DNA from: an uncultured Acidobacteriota bacterium
GTDB lineage: Bacteria; Acidobacteriota; Terriglobia; Terriglobales; Acidobacteriaceae
Assembly (NCBI GenBank): GCA_903832055.1
Contig: CAILAC010000010.1
Span: forward strand, 620,001-684,000
Direction: 5' to 3'
Length of the DNA: 64,000 nt
The translations under genes and the position numbers were made by a program. Below the pieces are notes generated by a model, which was not told where the DNA came from, searched no databases, and worked only from the letters and a program-made list of their open reading frames with translations. This document shows positions 7,898-17,011 of this stretch, piece by piece. Position 1 is the stretch's first letter. Every line of letters starts with the position of its first letter.

Positions 7898-9952
7898 TTA
7901 CCGCAGCCGCGCCCCAACCGGCACATCCTCAAGAAATCCAGCCAGCACCGGCGCACCTTCATCGCCCACAGAAGCCGCCAGCAGCATCCCGTTCGACTCC
8001 AGCCCCCGCATCTTTCGCGGAGCCAGATTCGCCACAATCACCACCTTGCGCCCAATCAGCGCTTCCGGCGCGTAATACTGGGCGATTCCGGCCAGAATCT
8101 GCCGCTGCTCGTACCCGAGGTCCACTTCCAGCCGCAGTAGCTTGTCCGCCTTCGGCACCCGCTCCGCCACCAGAATCTGCGCCACCCGCAGCTCCACCTT
8201 CACAAAATCGTCAATACCGATCTGCGCAATCCCCTCGTGCTTCACCGCTTCGACGACCGGCGATGCCACCACGGGCTCCGCAACAGCAACCACAGCCGCT
8301 TCCGTCCCGCTCGCCGCCGCCACCGCCGTCAGATTGTTGTCCTTCTCCAGATTCTCCATACGCTCCACTGCATCCTTTTCCGCGCGAGGGAAAAGCGGCG
8401 CAGGCTCGTTCAACCGAGTCCCTGCCTGCAATCCTCCCCACGCCAATCTCTTCAGTTCGCCGCTCTTCGCTGCGTCTTCAATCTCGCCCAACCCCAACTG
8501 CCGCCACACCTTCGCCGCCGACTCCGGCAGTATCGGGTGCACCAGCCCGGTAATCACTCGAATCGCCTCAGCAGCCGTCGCCAAAACCCTCGCCTGCATC
8601 GCCGCAAAATCCTCATCCGTAACGTCCGGCTTCTTCTTCCACGGCGCAGCCGCGGTCAAATACCCATCCACCGCGCCCACCAGCGCCCACACCGTCTCCA
8701 GCGCCCGCGAAAAATCCATCGCCTCAAACTGCGCGCCAAACTCCAGAATGGTCTCCGTCGCCTGCCCCGCAATCGCCGCCTCAGCCGGCCCCATCGCGCC
8801 CGCGTCAGGCAGCACCCCACCAAAATACTTGTGCACCATGTTCACAACCCGGCTCACCAGGTTCCCATAGCCGTTCGCCAGGTCCCCGTTGTACCGCTGC
8901 ACCAGCGCCTCAAAGGTGAAGTTCCCATCATGCCCAAAGCTCACTTCCCTCATCAGGAAGTAGCGCAGCGCATCCCCGCCCAGCACCTCAAGCACCGTCT
9001 CCGCCCGCACAATGTTCCCCACCGACTTCGACATCTTCGCCTTGTCAAAGAGCAGCCAGCCATTCGCCACCACGCTCTTCGGCACCGGCAGCCCCGCCGC
9101 CAGTAAAAACGCAGGCCAGTACACACAGTGGAAGCGGATAATTTCCTTCCCTACCAGGTGCACATCCGCCGGCCAAAATTGCTCGAAGCGGGCCTTGAGT
9201 TCTGGCGAGTCAGCCCCGTACCCCAGCGCCGTCATATAGTTCGCCAGCGCGTCCATCCACACATACACCACGTGCTTCTCATCGCCCGGCACCGGAATGC
9301 CCCAGGAAAAGCTCGTCCGGCTCACCGACAAGTCTTTGAGCCCGCCGCGCACAAAGGCGATGACCTCATTGCGCCGCGCCTCTGGCTGAATGAATCCCGG
9401 ATTCGCCTCGTAAAACTCCAGCAGCCGCCGCTCAAACGCCGACAGCTTGAAGAAGTAGTTCTCCTCGCTGATCGTCTCCGTCGTCCGCCCGCAGTCCGGG
9501 CAGGGCGCGCCCGGCGGCACCTCAACAAACGCCTCGTCTGAAACGCAGTACTGCCCCGTATACGAGCCCTTGTAGATAAATCCCTTCGCTCTCAGCTCAG
9601 CAAAAAGCTGCTGCACCCCGCGCTTGTGCCTCGGCTCCGTCGTCCGGATAAAGTCGTCATACGTAATCCCCATCCGGTCCCACAGCCCGCGAAACTCCCC
9701 CGAAATCGCCGCAGCAAACTCCCCCGGCGTCCGCCCCGCCTTCTCCGCCGAACGCTCAATCTTCTGCCCATGCTCGTCCGTGCCCGTCAAAAACCAAGTC
9801 GCATACCCCTGGCTCCGCTTCCGCCGCGCAATCGCGTCGCAAACGATCGTCGAATAAGCATGGCCCAGATGCGGCCGCGCATTCACGTAGTAAATCGGCG
9901 TCGTAATGTAAAACGACTTGTTCTTCTCGGGCGAATTGGCAGAACTAGACAT
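7898..9952 (-). CDS. metG: Methionyl-tRNA synthetase
   Basis: 684 residues from the ATG at 9952; the frame stays open to a GTG at 10009, but the conserved start (FYITTPIYYVNARPHLGH) is reached sooner from 9952. Features: HLGH nucleotide-binding motif, a zinc knuckle with CPDCG, the KMSKS loop, an anticodon-binding helical domain, and a C-terminal tRNA-binding OB fold (VKVELRVAQIL through APRKMRG). It charges initiator and elongator tRNA-Met. A low-complexity Ala/Val stretch links the helical domain to the OB fold. Divergent from argS across 186 bases. Confidence 0.96.
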   Translation of the reverse strand: MSSSANSPEKNKSFYITTPIYYVNARPHLGHAYSTIVCDAIARRKRSQGYATWFLTGTDEHGQKIERSAEKAGRTPGEFAAAISGEFRGLWDRMGITYDDFIRTTEPRHKRGVQQLFAELRAKGFIYKGSYTGQYCVSDEAFVEVPPGAPCPDCGRTTETISEENYFFKLSAFERRLLEFYEANPGFIQPEARRNEVIAFVRGGLKDLSVSRTSFSWGIPVPGDEKHVVYVWMDALANYMTALGYGADSPELKARFEQFWPADVHLVGKEIIRFHCVYWPAFLLAAGLPVPKSVVANGWLLFDKAKMSKSVGNIVRAETVLEVLGGDALRYFLMREVSFGHDGNFTFEALVQRYNGDLANGYGNLVSRVVNMVHKYFGGVLPDAGAMGPAEAAIAGQATETILEFGAQFEAMDFSRALETVWALVGAVDGYLTAAAPWKKKPDVTDEDFAAMQARVLATAAEAIRVITGLVHPILPESAAKVWRQLGLGEIEDAAKSGELKRLAWGGLQAGTRLNEPAPLFPRAEKDAVERMENLEKDNNLTAVAAASGTEAAVVAVAEPVVASPVVEAVKHEGIAQIGIDDFVKVELRVAQILVAERVPKADKLLRLEVDLGYEQRQILAGIAQYYAPEALIGRKVVIVANLAPRKMRGLESNGMLLAASVGDEGAPVLAGFLEDVPVGARLR

Positions 9953-9984
9953 GTATGGCTTGACCTGGGTAGTGCATGAACAAT

Positions 9985-10027
9985 CTGGTGCCCCACCCTT
10001 GTCACGCACTTTGTGTCAACGGTGGGA
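9985..10027. repeat. GGTGCCCCA hairpin element, copy 1
   Basis: The head GGTGCCCCA at 9987 is followed by an arm CCCACC, an interrupted inner stem (GCAC/GTGT around TTT), and the closing GGTGGG. It lies between the divergent metG and argS genes. It belongs to the dispersed family also found at 12187, 34155, 35307, 35360, 36993 and 42761. Confidence 0.65.
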
Positions 10028-10138
10028 GGGAGCAATCTCTATCTTAACTGATGACTTGAATGCCTCTGCCCCAACGCAGCAATCTGTCCCCCTGTTAAAC
10101 TAACCAAGAAAATCAACGATTTTCAGAGGTCTCCGCCC

Positions 10139-12157
10139 GTGTATTTAGAAGCACAACAACACCTGCTAGCGCGGGTCCGTGAACTCATCCAGACAAAATA
10201 CTCCGTCGAACTCGGCCCGATTGCCATCGAGCAGCCCCCCGACCTCAAACTCGGCGATTTCGCCCTCCCCGTCGCCTTTGAGCTCGCCCGCAAGCTTCGC
10301 AAAGCCCCAAAAATCATCGCCGCCGAACTGGCTGCCGCGCTGACGGCTTCCCCAGACCCCCAGCTTCCCGCCACCTTTGAATCCGCCGGAGCCGGCTACC
10401 TCAACGTCCGCCTTGACCGCGCCGCCACAGCCATCGCTATCCTCAACGCCGAAGGCCGCCCGCCGTCCGCGAAGGACCATGTCCTCGTCGAGCACACCAG
10501 CATCAACCCCAACAAAGCCGCCCACGTCGGCCACCTCCGCAACGCCATCCTCGGCGACACCTTCGTCCGCCTGCTCCGTGCCAATGGCCAAAAAGTCGAT
10601 ATCCAAAACTACATCGACAACACCGGAGTCCAGGTCGCCGACGTCGTCGTTGGCTTCCTCCATCTGGAAGGCAAGACCCTTCGCCAGATCCGCGAAATCA
10701 TCGCCGCCTCAACCGGCGATCCTGACCAACGCGAACTGCGCTTTGACTACATCTGCTGGGAGCTCTACGCCCGCGTCTCCCAGTGGTACGAGGCCAGTTC
10801 CGAAGAGGAAAACAAGCAGCGCAAAGCCCTCCGCTACGCCACCCTGCACGAAATCGAAGCCGGCAACAACGAAACCGCCGACGTCGCCGAACTCATCTCC
10901 ACCGCCGTCGTCAAAATGCATCTCGACACCATGCTGCGCCTCGGCATCGAATACGACTTCCTCCCCCGCGAGAGCGAGATCCTGCGCCTCAAGTTCTGGG
11001 ACGTAGCCTTCGACCAGCTCAAGCAGTCCGGCGTCCTCTATCTTGAAACCGAAGGCAAAAACAAGGGCTGCTGGGTCATGACCCGTCCAGAATCCGGAAA
11101 GGCCGCCAAGACCACCGAGGGCGAAACCGACGAAGACGCCAAAGTCATCGTCCGGTCGAATGGGACAGTGACATACGTAGGAAAGGACATCGCCTACCAC
11201 CTCTGGAAGTTCGGCCTCCTCGGCCGCGACTTCGCCTACCGGCCCTTCTACGCCTACGACAACCACGTCTGCTGGATCTCGACCACCGACGGCGTCGAGC
11301 CCCACCCCCACTTCGGCGGTGCCCAGGCCATCTACAACGTCATCGACTCCCGCCAGTCCGACCCGCAGGCCAACGTCATCCAGGCCCTGCGCGGCATGGG
11401 CCACACCGCCGAGGCCGACCGCTACACCCACTTCAGCTACGAAATGGTCGCCCTCACCCCGCGCTGCGCCCTCGAACTCGGCTATACCGTCTCCGAAGAA
11501 GACCAGGCCCGCCCCTACATTGAAGTCAGCGGCCGCAAAGGCTTTGGCGTCAAAGCCGACGACCTCATCGACAAGCTCATCGCCGCCACGCGCAAAGAAA
11601 CCGACCAGCGCCAACCCGACCGCCCCGAAGCAGAACGCCAGCAGATCGCCGAGCAGATTGCGATTGGTGCGTTGCGCTACTTCATGCTCAAGTTCACCCG
11701 CGGCACCGTCATCGCCTTTGACTTCAAAGACGCCCTAAGCTTCGAGGGCGAAACCGGCCCCTACATCCAATACGCCATCGTAAGAATCCGCAACATCTTC
11801 CGCAAAGCCGAAACCACCCCCGAAGCCGCCCTCGCCGCCTTTGCGGCGCTAACCTCACTCGCGGGAACCGACCAGGTCATGCTCAAGGAGATGGATGAAA
11901 TCTGGGCCATCTGGCTCCGCGCCGCCAAGCGCAGCTTCACCCTCGACCAGGCCATCCAAACATCAGAACCGGCCTTCATCGCCCGCCACGTCTTCCAACT
12001 ATCCCAGGAGTTCAACAACTTCTACCACCGCCACCACATCCTCACCGAAGAAGACCCCGCACGCAAAACCCTGCTACTAGCCACAGCCGCCATAGCCCTC
12101 CGCGAGCTAATAACGCTACTAGGCTGGCTAGGCATAGAATCCCCCGAAGCCATGTAA
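10139..12157 (+). CDS. argS: Arginyl-tRNA synthetase
   Basis: 672 residues, longer than the usual 550-590. Order: N-terminal Add-1 tRNA-binding domain, catalytic Rossmann domain with NPNKAAHVGHLRN (HIGH-type motif), a degenerate KMSK region (GRKGFGVKADDL), and a C-terminal DALR anticodon-binding domain starting near ALSFEGETGPYIQYA. It attaches Arg to tRNA-Arg. GTG start at 10139, eight bases after CAGAGG. A charged segment near residues 315-330 (GKAAKTTEGETDEDA) looks like a lineage-specific loop insertion. Confidence 0.96.
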   Translation: MYLEAQQHLLARVRELIQTKYSVELGPIAIEQPPDLKLGDFALPVAFELARKLRKAPKIIAAELAAALTASPDPQLPATFESAGAGYLNVRLDRAATAIAILNAEGRPPSAKDHVLVEHTSINPNKAAHVGHLRNAILGDTFVRLLRANGQKVDIQNYIDNTGVQVADVVVGFLHLEGKTLRQIREIIAASTGDPDQRELRFDYICWELYARVSQWYEASSEEENKQRKALRYATLHEIEAGNNETADVAELISTAVVKMHLDTMLRLGIEYDFLPRESEILRLKFWDVAFDQLKQSGVLYLETEGKNKGCWVMTRPESGKAAKTTEGETDEDAKVIVRSNGTVTYVGKDIAYHLWKFGLLGRDFAYRPFYAYDNHVCWISTTDGVEPHPHFGGAQAIYNVIDSRQSDPQANVIQALRGMGHTAEADRYTHFSYEMVALTPRCALELGYTVSEEDQARPYIEVSGRKGFGVKADDLIDKLIAATRKETDQRQPDRPEAERQQIAEQIAIGALRYFMLKFTRGTVIAFDFKDALSFEGETGPYIQYAIVRIRNIFRKAETTPEAALAAFAALTSLAGTDQVMLKEMDEIWAIWLRAAKRSFTLDQAIQTSEPAFIARHVFQLSQEFNNFYHRHHILTEEDPARKTLLLATAAIALRELITLLGWLGIESPEAM

Positions 12158-12186
12158 CTCATTTTTTCCAATGACTCAACAAAACC

Positions 12187-12230
12187 GGGTGCCCCACCTT
12201 CAACACAGCCTCATCGTGTTTAAGGTGGGT
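12187..12230. repeat. GGTGCCCCA hairpin element, copy 2
   Basis: GGGTGCCCCA at 12188 leads into a nearly perfect stem: CCCACCTT-AACAC against GTGTT-AAGGTGGG around a nine-base loop. It lies 30 bases after argS and could add to termination, though no T tract follows. Confidence 0.75.
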
Positions 12231-12279
12231 CCAAATTCGTGCAAAGCACGAAGAAAAAAAACCGCAGTCAAAACAAAGC

Positions 12280-12323
12280 AGGTGCCTTACCCCTGAATCG
12301 TTCGTTGATTCAAGGGTAGGAAC
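12280..12323. repeat. Second hairpin downstream of argS, variant of the same family
   Basis: A GGTGCC head is followed by a stem in which ACCCCTGAATC pairs with GATTCAAGGGT around GTTCGTT, closed by GGAACC. It has a diverged head and the same architecture as the other copies. Positioned between argS and the toxin-antitoxin pair. Confidence 0.55.
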
Positions 12324-12386
12324 CAAAAATCTCCCCAAACCACGGCCCTTGCCCTTCCTGTTCCTTTTCATTGCGGCCCAATTCCT

Positions 12387-12423
12387 ACGAGCGTAAGATG
12401 ATCCCATGATGCGCACGAGCGTA
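12387..12423 (+). promoter_or_regulatory. Direct repeat flanking the antitoxin start, possible operator
   Basis: The nonamer ACGAGCGTA occurs at 12387-12395 and again at 12415-12423, on either side of the antitoxin start codon. AbrB-type antitoxins usually autoregulate by binding repeats near their own start, so this is a candidate site. No experiment or comparison supports it yet. Confidence 0.35.
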
Positions 12424-12666
12424 GCCAGCAACGGAGAAATCATCGTCCCCGGCGAACTGACCGAACAACTCGGCTTCCGCCCCGGCGACTCTCTCGATGC
12501 CACCATCGAAGCCGGAAAGATCATTCTGTTTCCATCACTAAAGGTTCAACACTGCGGCACCATCATTGACGACCCCATCACCGGCCTTCCAGTCATCGAC
12601 TTCGGTCCCGACGCACCCATCCTGACCCATCAAGCAGTGCAGCAAATGTTGGCAGAATTTCCGTGA
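12406..12666 (+). CDS. AbrB/MazE-type antitoxin (VapB-like)
   Basis: 86 residues. The N-terminal 45 (VASNGEIIVPGELTEQLGFRPGD) match the swapped-hairpin AbrB/SpoVT DNA-binding fold found in MazE and VapB antitoxins. The C-terminal tail would wrap the toxin. Two tandem ATG codons (12406, 12409) can start it. Its stop overlaps the start of the PIN-domain gene by four bases (GTGA), the usual coupling in toxin-antitoxin pairs. Confidence 0.8.
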   Translation: MMRTSVASNGEIIVPGELTEQLGFRPGDSLDATIEAGKIILFPSLKVQHCGTIIDDPITGLPVIDFGPDAPILTHQAVQQMLAEFP

Positions 12667-13073
12667 GCTCCCCGCCACTGCCAAGCTACCTGCTCGATGT
12701 AAGCGCGTTAATCGCACTCGGAGTGCGCCAACACCAATTCCATGTGCGCGTCGCAACCTGGGTTGAACTGAGGCAATTCTCATCTCTGCTCACGTGCCCC
12801 ACCACCGAACTGGGCTTCGTCCGCATCCTCGGGCAAACTCCCGCTTATGCGTCAAATTTCGACCAGGCAAAACTCCAGCTTGCCCGCCTCAAGACTAATT
12901 CCAAATATTCGATAAGATTCCTCGCCGATGACCAGGATGCAGATGGACTGCCAGCATGGGTCAAAACCAGCAATCAGACGACCGACGGCCATCTCCTTCA
13001 GCTAGCTCAAGCACATAGTGCAAAACTCGCAACTCTCGACACAGGCATCCCCGGCGCGTTCGTCATCCCATAA
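12663..13073 (+). CDS. PIN-domain ribonuclease toxin (VapC-like)
   Basis: 136 residues, GTG start. All four acidic positions of an active PIN nuclease are present: Asp12 in LLDVSALIAL, Glu49 in TTELGFVRIL, Asp108 in TTDGHLLQLA and Asp126 in ATLDTGIP. Such toxins cleave tRNA or rRNA with Mg2+ and are held in check by the upstream antitoxin. The spacing and sequence resemble the TA-system VapC subgroup with TTELGFVR/TTDxHL motifs. Likely cotranscribed with the antitoxin and regulated by the complex. Confidence 0.85.
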   Translation: MSSPPLPSYLLDVSALIALGVRQHQFHVRVATWVELRQFSSLLTCPTTELGFVRILGQTPAYASNFDQAKLQLARLKTNSKYSIRFLADDQDADGLPAWVKTSNQTTDGHLLQLAQAHSAKLATLDTGIPGAFVIP

Positions 13074-13406
13074 ATCACCCTCCCCCAAAACCCTTGCCGA
13101 CAATTACCCTCAATCAGCGCACAATGGAAAGAACAACAACCCCGCCGTAGCCCTTGCCTTTTTGGTTGTCATTCCCGGAGGGAATCTGCTGATCCCCCTC
13201 CAAAATGGTCAAAACAGTCACTAAACACGTCAAAAACAGCACAAAAACACCCAGGTAACCAGGCGCTAAACAATTGCAAATAATGGCTTTAACTGAGAAA
13301 TTATCGGAAAACACCCCACCCCCCCTTTAATGCCCATGTTGATCATTTTAGGCGCACATCACAGCGCAGCGCCTCAAATCCACCAAATGCGCTACCATTC
13401 CGCTGA
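13074..13406. other. Intergenic region between toxin and B12-domain gene
   Basis: Roughly 330 bases, more AT-rich than its surroundings. It contains a run of mostly C residues at 13314-13326 and a stretch resembling a tRNA D-arm on the minus strand near 13389-13409, without the rest of a tRNA. A 66-codon frame on the minus strand (13114-13314) has poor codon use. I see no supported gene. Confidence 0.4.
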
Positions 13407-13823
13407 GTGGCAAACACACCTCCAATTCGCGTCCTCATCGCCAAAGCCGGCCTCGACGGCCACGACCGCGGAGCCAAGATCATCGCCCACGCCCTGCGCG
13501 ACGCCGGCATGGAAGTCCTCTACACCGGCCTCCGCAAAACCCCGGAGTCGATCGTCCACGCCGCCATCCAGGAAGACGTAGACTGCATCGGCCTCAGCAT
13601 CCTATCGGGCGCCCACAACACGCTCGTCCCGCGCCTGCTCACACTCCTGCACGAGCAAAAAGCCGAAGACATTCTCGTCGTCCTCGGCGGCACAATTCCG
13701 CAGGCCGACATTCCAGCACTCAAGGAAAAAGGCGTAGCCCAGGTCTTCGGACCGGGTACGCCTCTCGATTCCATCGTTCAATTTCTTCGCGAACATGTCA
13801 GGCCGCGAACAGCCTCAATCTAG
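13407..13823 (+). CDS. Cobalamin-binding domain protein, methylmalonyl-CoA mutase small-subunit type
   Basis: 138 residues that form only a B12-binding Rossmann domain. [10 protein letters not shown] carries the base-off/His-on DxHxxG motif, followed by the conserved GLSILSGAH (SxL), VVLGGTIP (GG) and VFGPGTPL segments. The sequence is that of the C-terminal domain of methylmalonyl-CoA mutase, which in archaea and many bacteria is a separate small subunit. The catalytic large subunit is not in the window. GTG start. It converges on the thioesterase gene with seven bases between stops. Confidence 0.9.
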   Translation: MANTPPIRVLIAKAGLDGHDRGAKIIAHALRDAGMEVLYTGLRKTPESIVHAAIQEDVDCIGLSILSGAHNTLVPRLLTLLHEQKAEDILVVLGGTIPQADIPALKEKGVAQVFGPGTPLDSIVQFLREHVRPRTASI

Positions 13824-13830
13824 AGGCCAG

Positions 13831-14292
13831 CTACTCCTGCCCGTAAACCTCGCCCTGCTCATCCCGGTCGCTGATCCGAATCGCCGACCGAATCGGCGCA
13901 GCATAGCGCTCCGGCATCAAGCACTTCTGCATGCTCGCGTCGCACACCAGATGCACCGTCTCGCCCTCCGCCAGCAGCAACTGCGACTCCCGCGCGCTCG
14001 AAGCACGTATGACACGGTAGCCAAACTTCAGCAGCGAACCGCGCAACAGCACCGGCCACGCCTCAATCAGAATCACGTCGTCATACCGCGCCGGAGCCTT
14101 GTAGCGGCAGGTAGCCTCAACCACCGGCAAAATACAGCCGTCCTCGACCTCCATCTGCTTGTAGTCAAAGCCCAGCGAACGCATGAACTCCACGCGCCCT
14201 ACCTCAAACCACACCAGGTAATTGGCGTAATACACCACGCCCATCTGATCGGTTTCTGCATAGCGCACTCGCAACTCGGTGACGACTGACAT
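13831..14292 (-). CDS. Acyl-CoA thioesterase, 4HBT/YbgC-like hotdog fold
   Basis: 153 residues from the ATG at 14292, seven bases after AGGAAAG; the frame stays open to a GTG at 14313. The segment RVRYAETDQMGVVYYANYLVWFEVGRVEFM contains the catalytic Asp of the 4-hydroxybenzoyl-CoA thioesterase family (D in ETDQMG). YbgC-like members act on short acyl-CoAs and associate with envelope systems. It is the last gene of the uppS-cdsA-dxr-rseP run, 62 bases after rseP. Confidence 0.88.
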   Translation of the reverse strand: MSVVTELRVRYAETDQMGVVYYANYLVWFEVGRVEFMRSLGFDYKQMEVEDGCILPVVEATCRYKAPARYDDVILIEAWPVLLRGSLLKFGYRVIRASSARESQLLLAEGETVHLVCDASMQKCLMPERYAAPIRSAIRISDRDEQGEVYGQE

Positions 14293-14354
14293 GGCTCCAC
14301 TTTCCTGGTGCACCCTTGGCGCTTGAAATCAGCAACAAGGTCGGGTTGATACCG

Positions 14355-15746
14355 CTACGGCTTGGCCTGGGTAAACAACCCCATTTTTGAGATGTCGTTG
14401 AACATGATGTAGGCAAAGAACAGGATGATGATGACAAACGCCACCTGGTAAACACGCTCCTTGAAGGCAGCGTTCACATCACGCCGGATGACGCTCTCAA
14501 TCAGCAGGAAGAGAATCATGCCGCCATCAAGAATCGGGAAAGGCAGCAGATTCAGAATGCCCAGGTTCAGGCTGATGACCGTCATCAGCTGAATCATCGC
14601 CTTAGCGTTGCCTGACTCCCACGCCTGACCTGTCTGCTGAGAAATACCCAACGGCCCGGAAAGATTGTCCACCGACATGCGACGGCTGAAGAGCCGCTGC
14701 AACACTTCGAGAATCAGCAGCGAATTCTCCCGGTTGAACTTTGCCGACGCCTTGAGCGCCTTGGGAAACGCAAGCTGCTCGATTCGATACGGCGGCAGTT
14801 CGCCAGAGAACCCAATCCGCCAGGCCTTGCCAATCGGCGGAGCGTCCGTCAAAAGCGGCTGCACCACCACCGTGGATATCTGTCCTGCGCGGCTCAATTG
14901 CAACGTGACAGGAGCCCCTTTGCCCGCCTGCAAGTAAGCAATAACCGATTCGGTTCCGTGAAAAACGTGTCCGTCGACCGATACGAACTGGTCTCCGGGC
15001 ATGATTCCGGCCTTGGCCGCTGGCGACCCACCTGAAACGCTGCTGACCTTGATCGGGTCCGGCTGGATGCGCGGAATCAACCCTACCTTGTCGAGTGAGA
15101 AGTCCTTGCCCTTGGAGTCATCCACCAACGGCAGCGTCAGCGCAACCTCCTGCCCATTGCGGTTAACCACAACCGCCACGGAGTGATTCATGTTGAGGGC
15201 CGAGCGTTCGTACAGGGTCATCCATGTGGGATTCGGCTGTCCGTCGAAACTGGCAATCGCATCGCCAGGCAGGAAACCCGCGGTGGCCGCCGCCGTTCCA
15301 GGTGCAACCCAGTCCAGCGTCACCGGCTGCTCCATGAAGAGTGGCACTTCATTGTGCAGCATGAAGAAGCCAGTCATGAGACCCAGCGCCAGCACAAAGT
15401 TCGCAAATGGCCCTGCCACGCCGATAATCATGCGCTGCCAGCGTGGATGCGAAGTAAGCGCACCAGGGTCGCTTGCCGGGGCCGCCTCGCCGCTGCCGAG
15501 TGTCATGTTCTCGCCGGGCATTGACTCGCCCGTCATTTTGACGTAGCCGCCCAGTGGAACCGCCGAGATGCAATAGTCTGTCTCGCCAATCTTGAAGCCG
15601 AACAGCCGCGGCGGAAATCCGATGGAGAACTGCTCCACTCGAACGCCGCACCACTTGGCCGCGAGAAAATGGCCAAACTCATGGACCATCACCATGATGC
15701 CCAGCACGACGAGGACAGAAATTGTGTTGACTAGAAATGTGTGCAT
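14355..15746 (-). CDS. rseP: Site-2 intramembrane metalloprotease RseP
   Basis: 463 residues. HEFGH (22-26) supplies two zinc ligands and the catalytic Glu in the first membrane helix; LLPFPILDGG near residue 405 supplies the third ligand. Two PDZ domains lie between (around 155-240 and 240-310). The family cuts anti-sigma factors and leftover signal peptides inside the membrane. Its place after uppS, cdsA and dxr is highly conserved. It could release an ECF sigma factor, but none is encoded here. Confidence 0.95.
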   Translation of the reverse strand: MHTFLVNTISVLVVLGIMVMVHEFGHFLAAKWCGVRVEQFSIGFPPRLFGFKIGETDYCISAVPLGGYVKMTGESMPGENMTLGSGEAAPASDPGALTSHPRWQRMIIGVAGPFANFVLALGLMTGFFMLHNEVPLFMEQPVTLDWVAPGTAAATAGFLPGDAIASFDGQPNPTWMTLYERSALNMNHSVAVVVNRNGQEVALTLPLVDDSKGKDFSLDKVGLIPRIQPDPIKVSSVSGGSPAAKAGIMPGDQFVSVDGHVFHGTESVIAYLQAGKGAPVTLQLSRAGQISTVVVQPLLTDAPPIGKAWRIGFSGELPPYRIEQLAFPKALKASAKFNRENSLLILEVLQRLFSRRMSVDNLSGPLGISQQTGQAWESGNAKAMIQLMTVISLNLGILNLLPFPILDGGMILFLLIESVIRRDVNAAFKERVYQVAFVIIILFFAYIMFNDISKMGLFTQAKP

Positions 15747-15801
15747 AAACGCGCGCGCAAACCCTCGGAGACTTCAATCGGCAACCAGGAAAAGGAAACT
15801 C

Positions 15802-16974
15802 CTACACGCGAAGATCAGCTGCCGAGATGACCTCGCGAGCCCGTTCACGCGCCTGAGAATCGGCCTCCAACACCCCGGCAATCGTCTCCGGGTGCGACTC
15901 AGGAGTCCGTTCCAGCACCTTCTCTATTGTACGCGGGATACCGAGGAAAGGGATTTCGCGGCGCAGAAAGGCATCGACGGCAATTTCATCGGCCGCATTG
16001 AGCGCAATGCAGTGCGCACCGCCCTTTTCTGCCGCCTCATAGGCAAGGCGCAAGCACGGGAAGCGGACGAAATCCGGTTGCTCGAAATCAAGACGCGCCA
16101 GCGCCGCCAGATCAAATGTGAGCGAAGACACAGGCCGCTCAGGATATGCGAGCGCGTACAGAATTGGCAGACGCATGTCCGTGACCGAAATCTGCGCAAG
16201 AATCGATCCGTCCACAAACTCCACCAGTGAATGAACGGTCGATTGAGGGTGCACTGTGACGCGCACTTGACTGGGCGGCAGATCAAAGAGGCGGCAGGCT
16301 TCAATGATTTCCAGGCCTTTGTTCAGCATCGTTGCCGAATCAATCGTGATCCGCTGGCCCATCACCCAGGTTGGATGTTTCAGCGCCTGCTGTGGTGTGA
16401 TGTGCGCGAAATCCTCAAGGGGCGTCTGACGGAAAGGTCCACCCGAGGCAGTCAGCCAAATCTGCTTCACTTCAGCCGGAGTGCCGACCCGCATGGCCTG
16501 GTGAACGGCATTGTGCTCTGAATCAATTGGAAGCAGCGGCACATTGCGCTCACGGGCATCCCGCGTGAGGATTTCTCCCGCCGCAACCATGCACTCCTTG
16601 TTGGCCAATCCAATCGGTTTGCCGGCGAGAATCGCTGCATGTGTTGCCTCAAGGCCCGCCACGCCAACGATCGCCGAAACGACGAAATCGACCTCCACAT
16701 GTGTAGCGCACGCCACACTGCCAACCGTGCCCCAGGCCACTTCGACCCCCGTGACACCTGCCGCACGGAGCCGCGTCGCCAGTTCGCCCGCCAGCTCTTC
16801 TGTCGCCAGCGATACCAGACGAGGCCGCCATCGCTGCGCCTGCGCAAAAGCCGCGTCCACGTTGCGCCCTGCCGCCAGAGTTGCTACCGCATACCGCTCC
16901 GGATAGGACTCCACAATCGAGAGCGTGCTCTGCCCAATCGACCCAGTTGACCCAAGAATCGCCAGTCTTTTCAA
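15802..16974 (-). CDS. dxr: 1-deoxy-D-xylulose-5-phosphate reductoisomerase
   Basis: 390 residues, full length. GSTGSIGQST at the N-terminus binds NADPH; PIDSEHNAVHQ, LTASGGPFR and the MLNKGLEIIEA segments hold the metal and substrate residues. It makes MEP, the committed step of the non-mevalonate isoprenoid pathway, which feeds the prenyl synthases at 5371 and 28618 and UppS next door. TTG start at 16974, with AGGA eleven bases upstream. Confidence 0.96.
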   Translation of the reverse strand: MKRLAILGSTGSIGQSTLSIVESYPERYAVATLAAGRNVDAAFAQAQRWRPRLVSLATEELAGELATRLRAAGVTGVEVAWGTVGSVACATHVEVDFVVSAIVGVAGLEATHAAILAGKPIGLANKECMVAAGEILTRDARERNVPLLPIDSEHNAVHQAMRVGTPAEVKQIWLTASGGPFRQTPLEDFAHITPQQALKHPTWVMGQRITIDSATMLNKGLEIIEACRLFDLPPSQVRVTVHPQSTVHSLVEFVDGSILAQISVTDMRLPILYALAYPERPVSSLTFDLAALARLDFEQPDFVRFPCLRLAYEAAEKGGAHCIALNAADEIAVDAFLRREIPFLGIPRTIEKVLERTPESHPETIAGVLEADSQARERAREVISAADLRV

Positions 16975-17011
16975 ACCGATACCAATCCTGATCTCTTGTT
17001 AGAAATATCGC

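Noticed and set aside
9952-10009. Longer metG start at the GTG at 10009
   Set aside because: It would extend the protein through a hairpin repeat with no homology-like sequence; the ATG at 9952 matches the family start.
10709-11614. 301-codon antisense frame opposite argS
   Set aside because: Long antisense frames are expected in GC-rich codon use; sequence is Val/Gly/Asp-rich and argS is certain.
12187-12230. Hairpin as a normal argS terminator
   Set aside because: No T tract follows, and the head sequence recurs at other sites including inside the atp operon, so it is better treated as a repeat family.
13114-13314. 66-codon minus-strand frame with a hydrophobic segment
   Set aside because: GTG start without a normal ribosome site, AT-rich codons unlike neighbours, no recognisable family.
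13389-13409. tRNA D-arm-like sequence on the minus strand (CTCAGCGGAATGGTAGCGC)
   Set aside because: No anticodon arm, no T-arm GGTTCGANTCC and no acceptor pairing nearby; probably chance or a decayed remnant.
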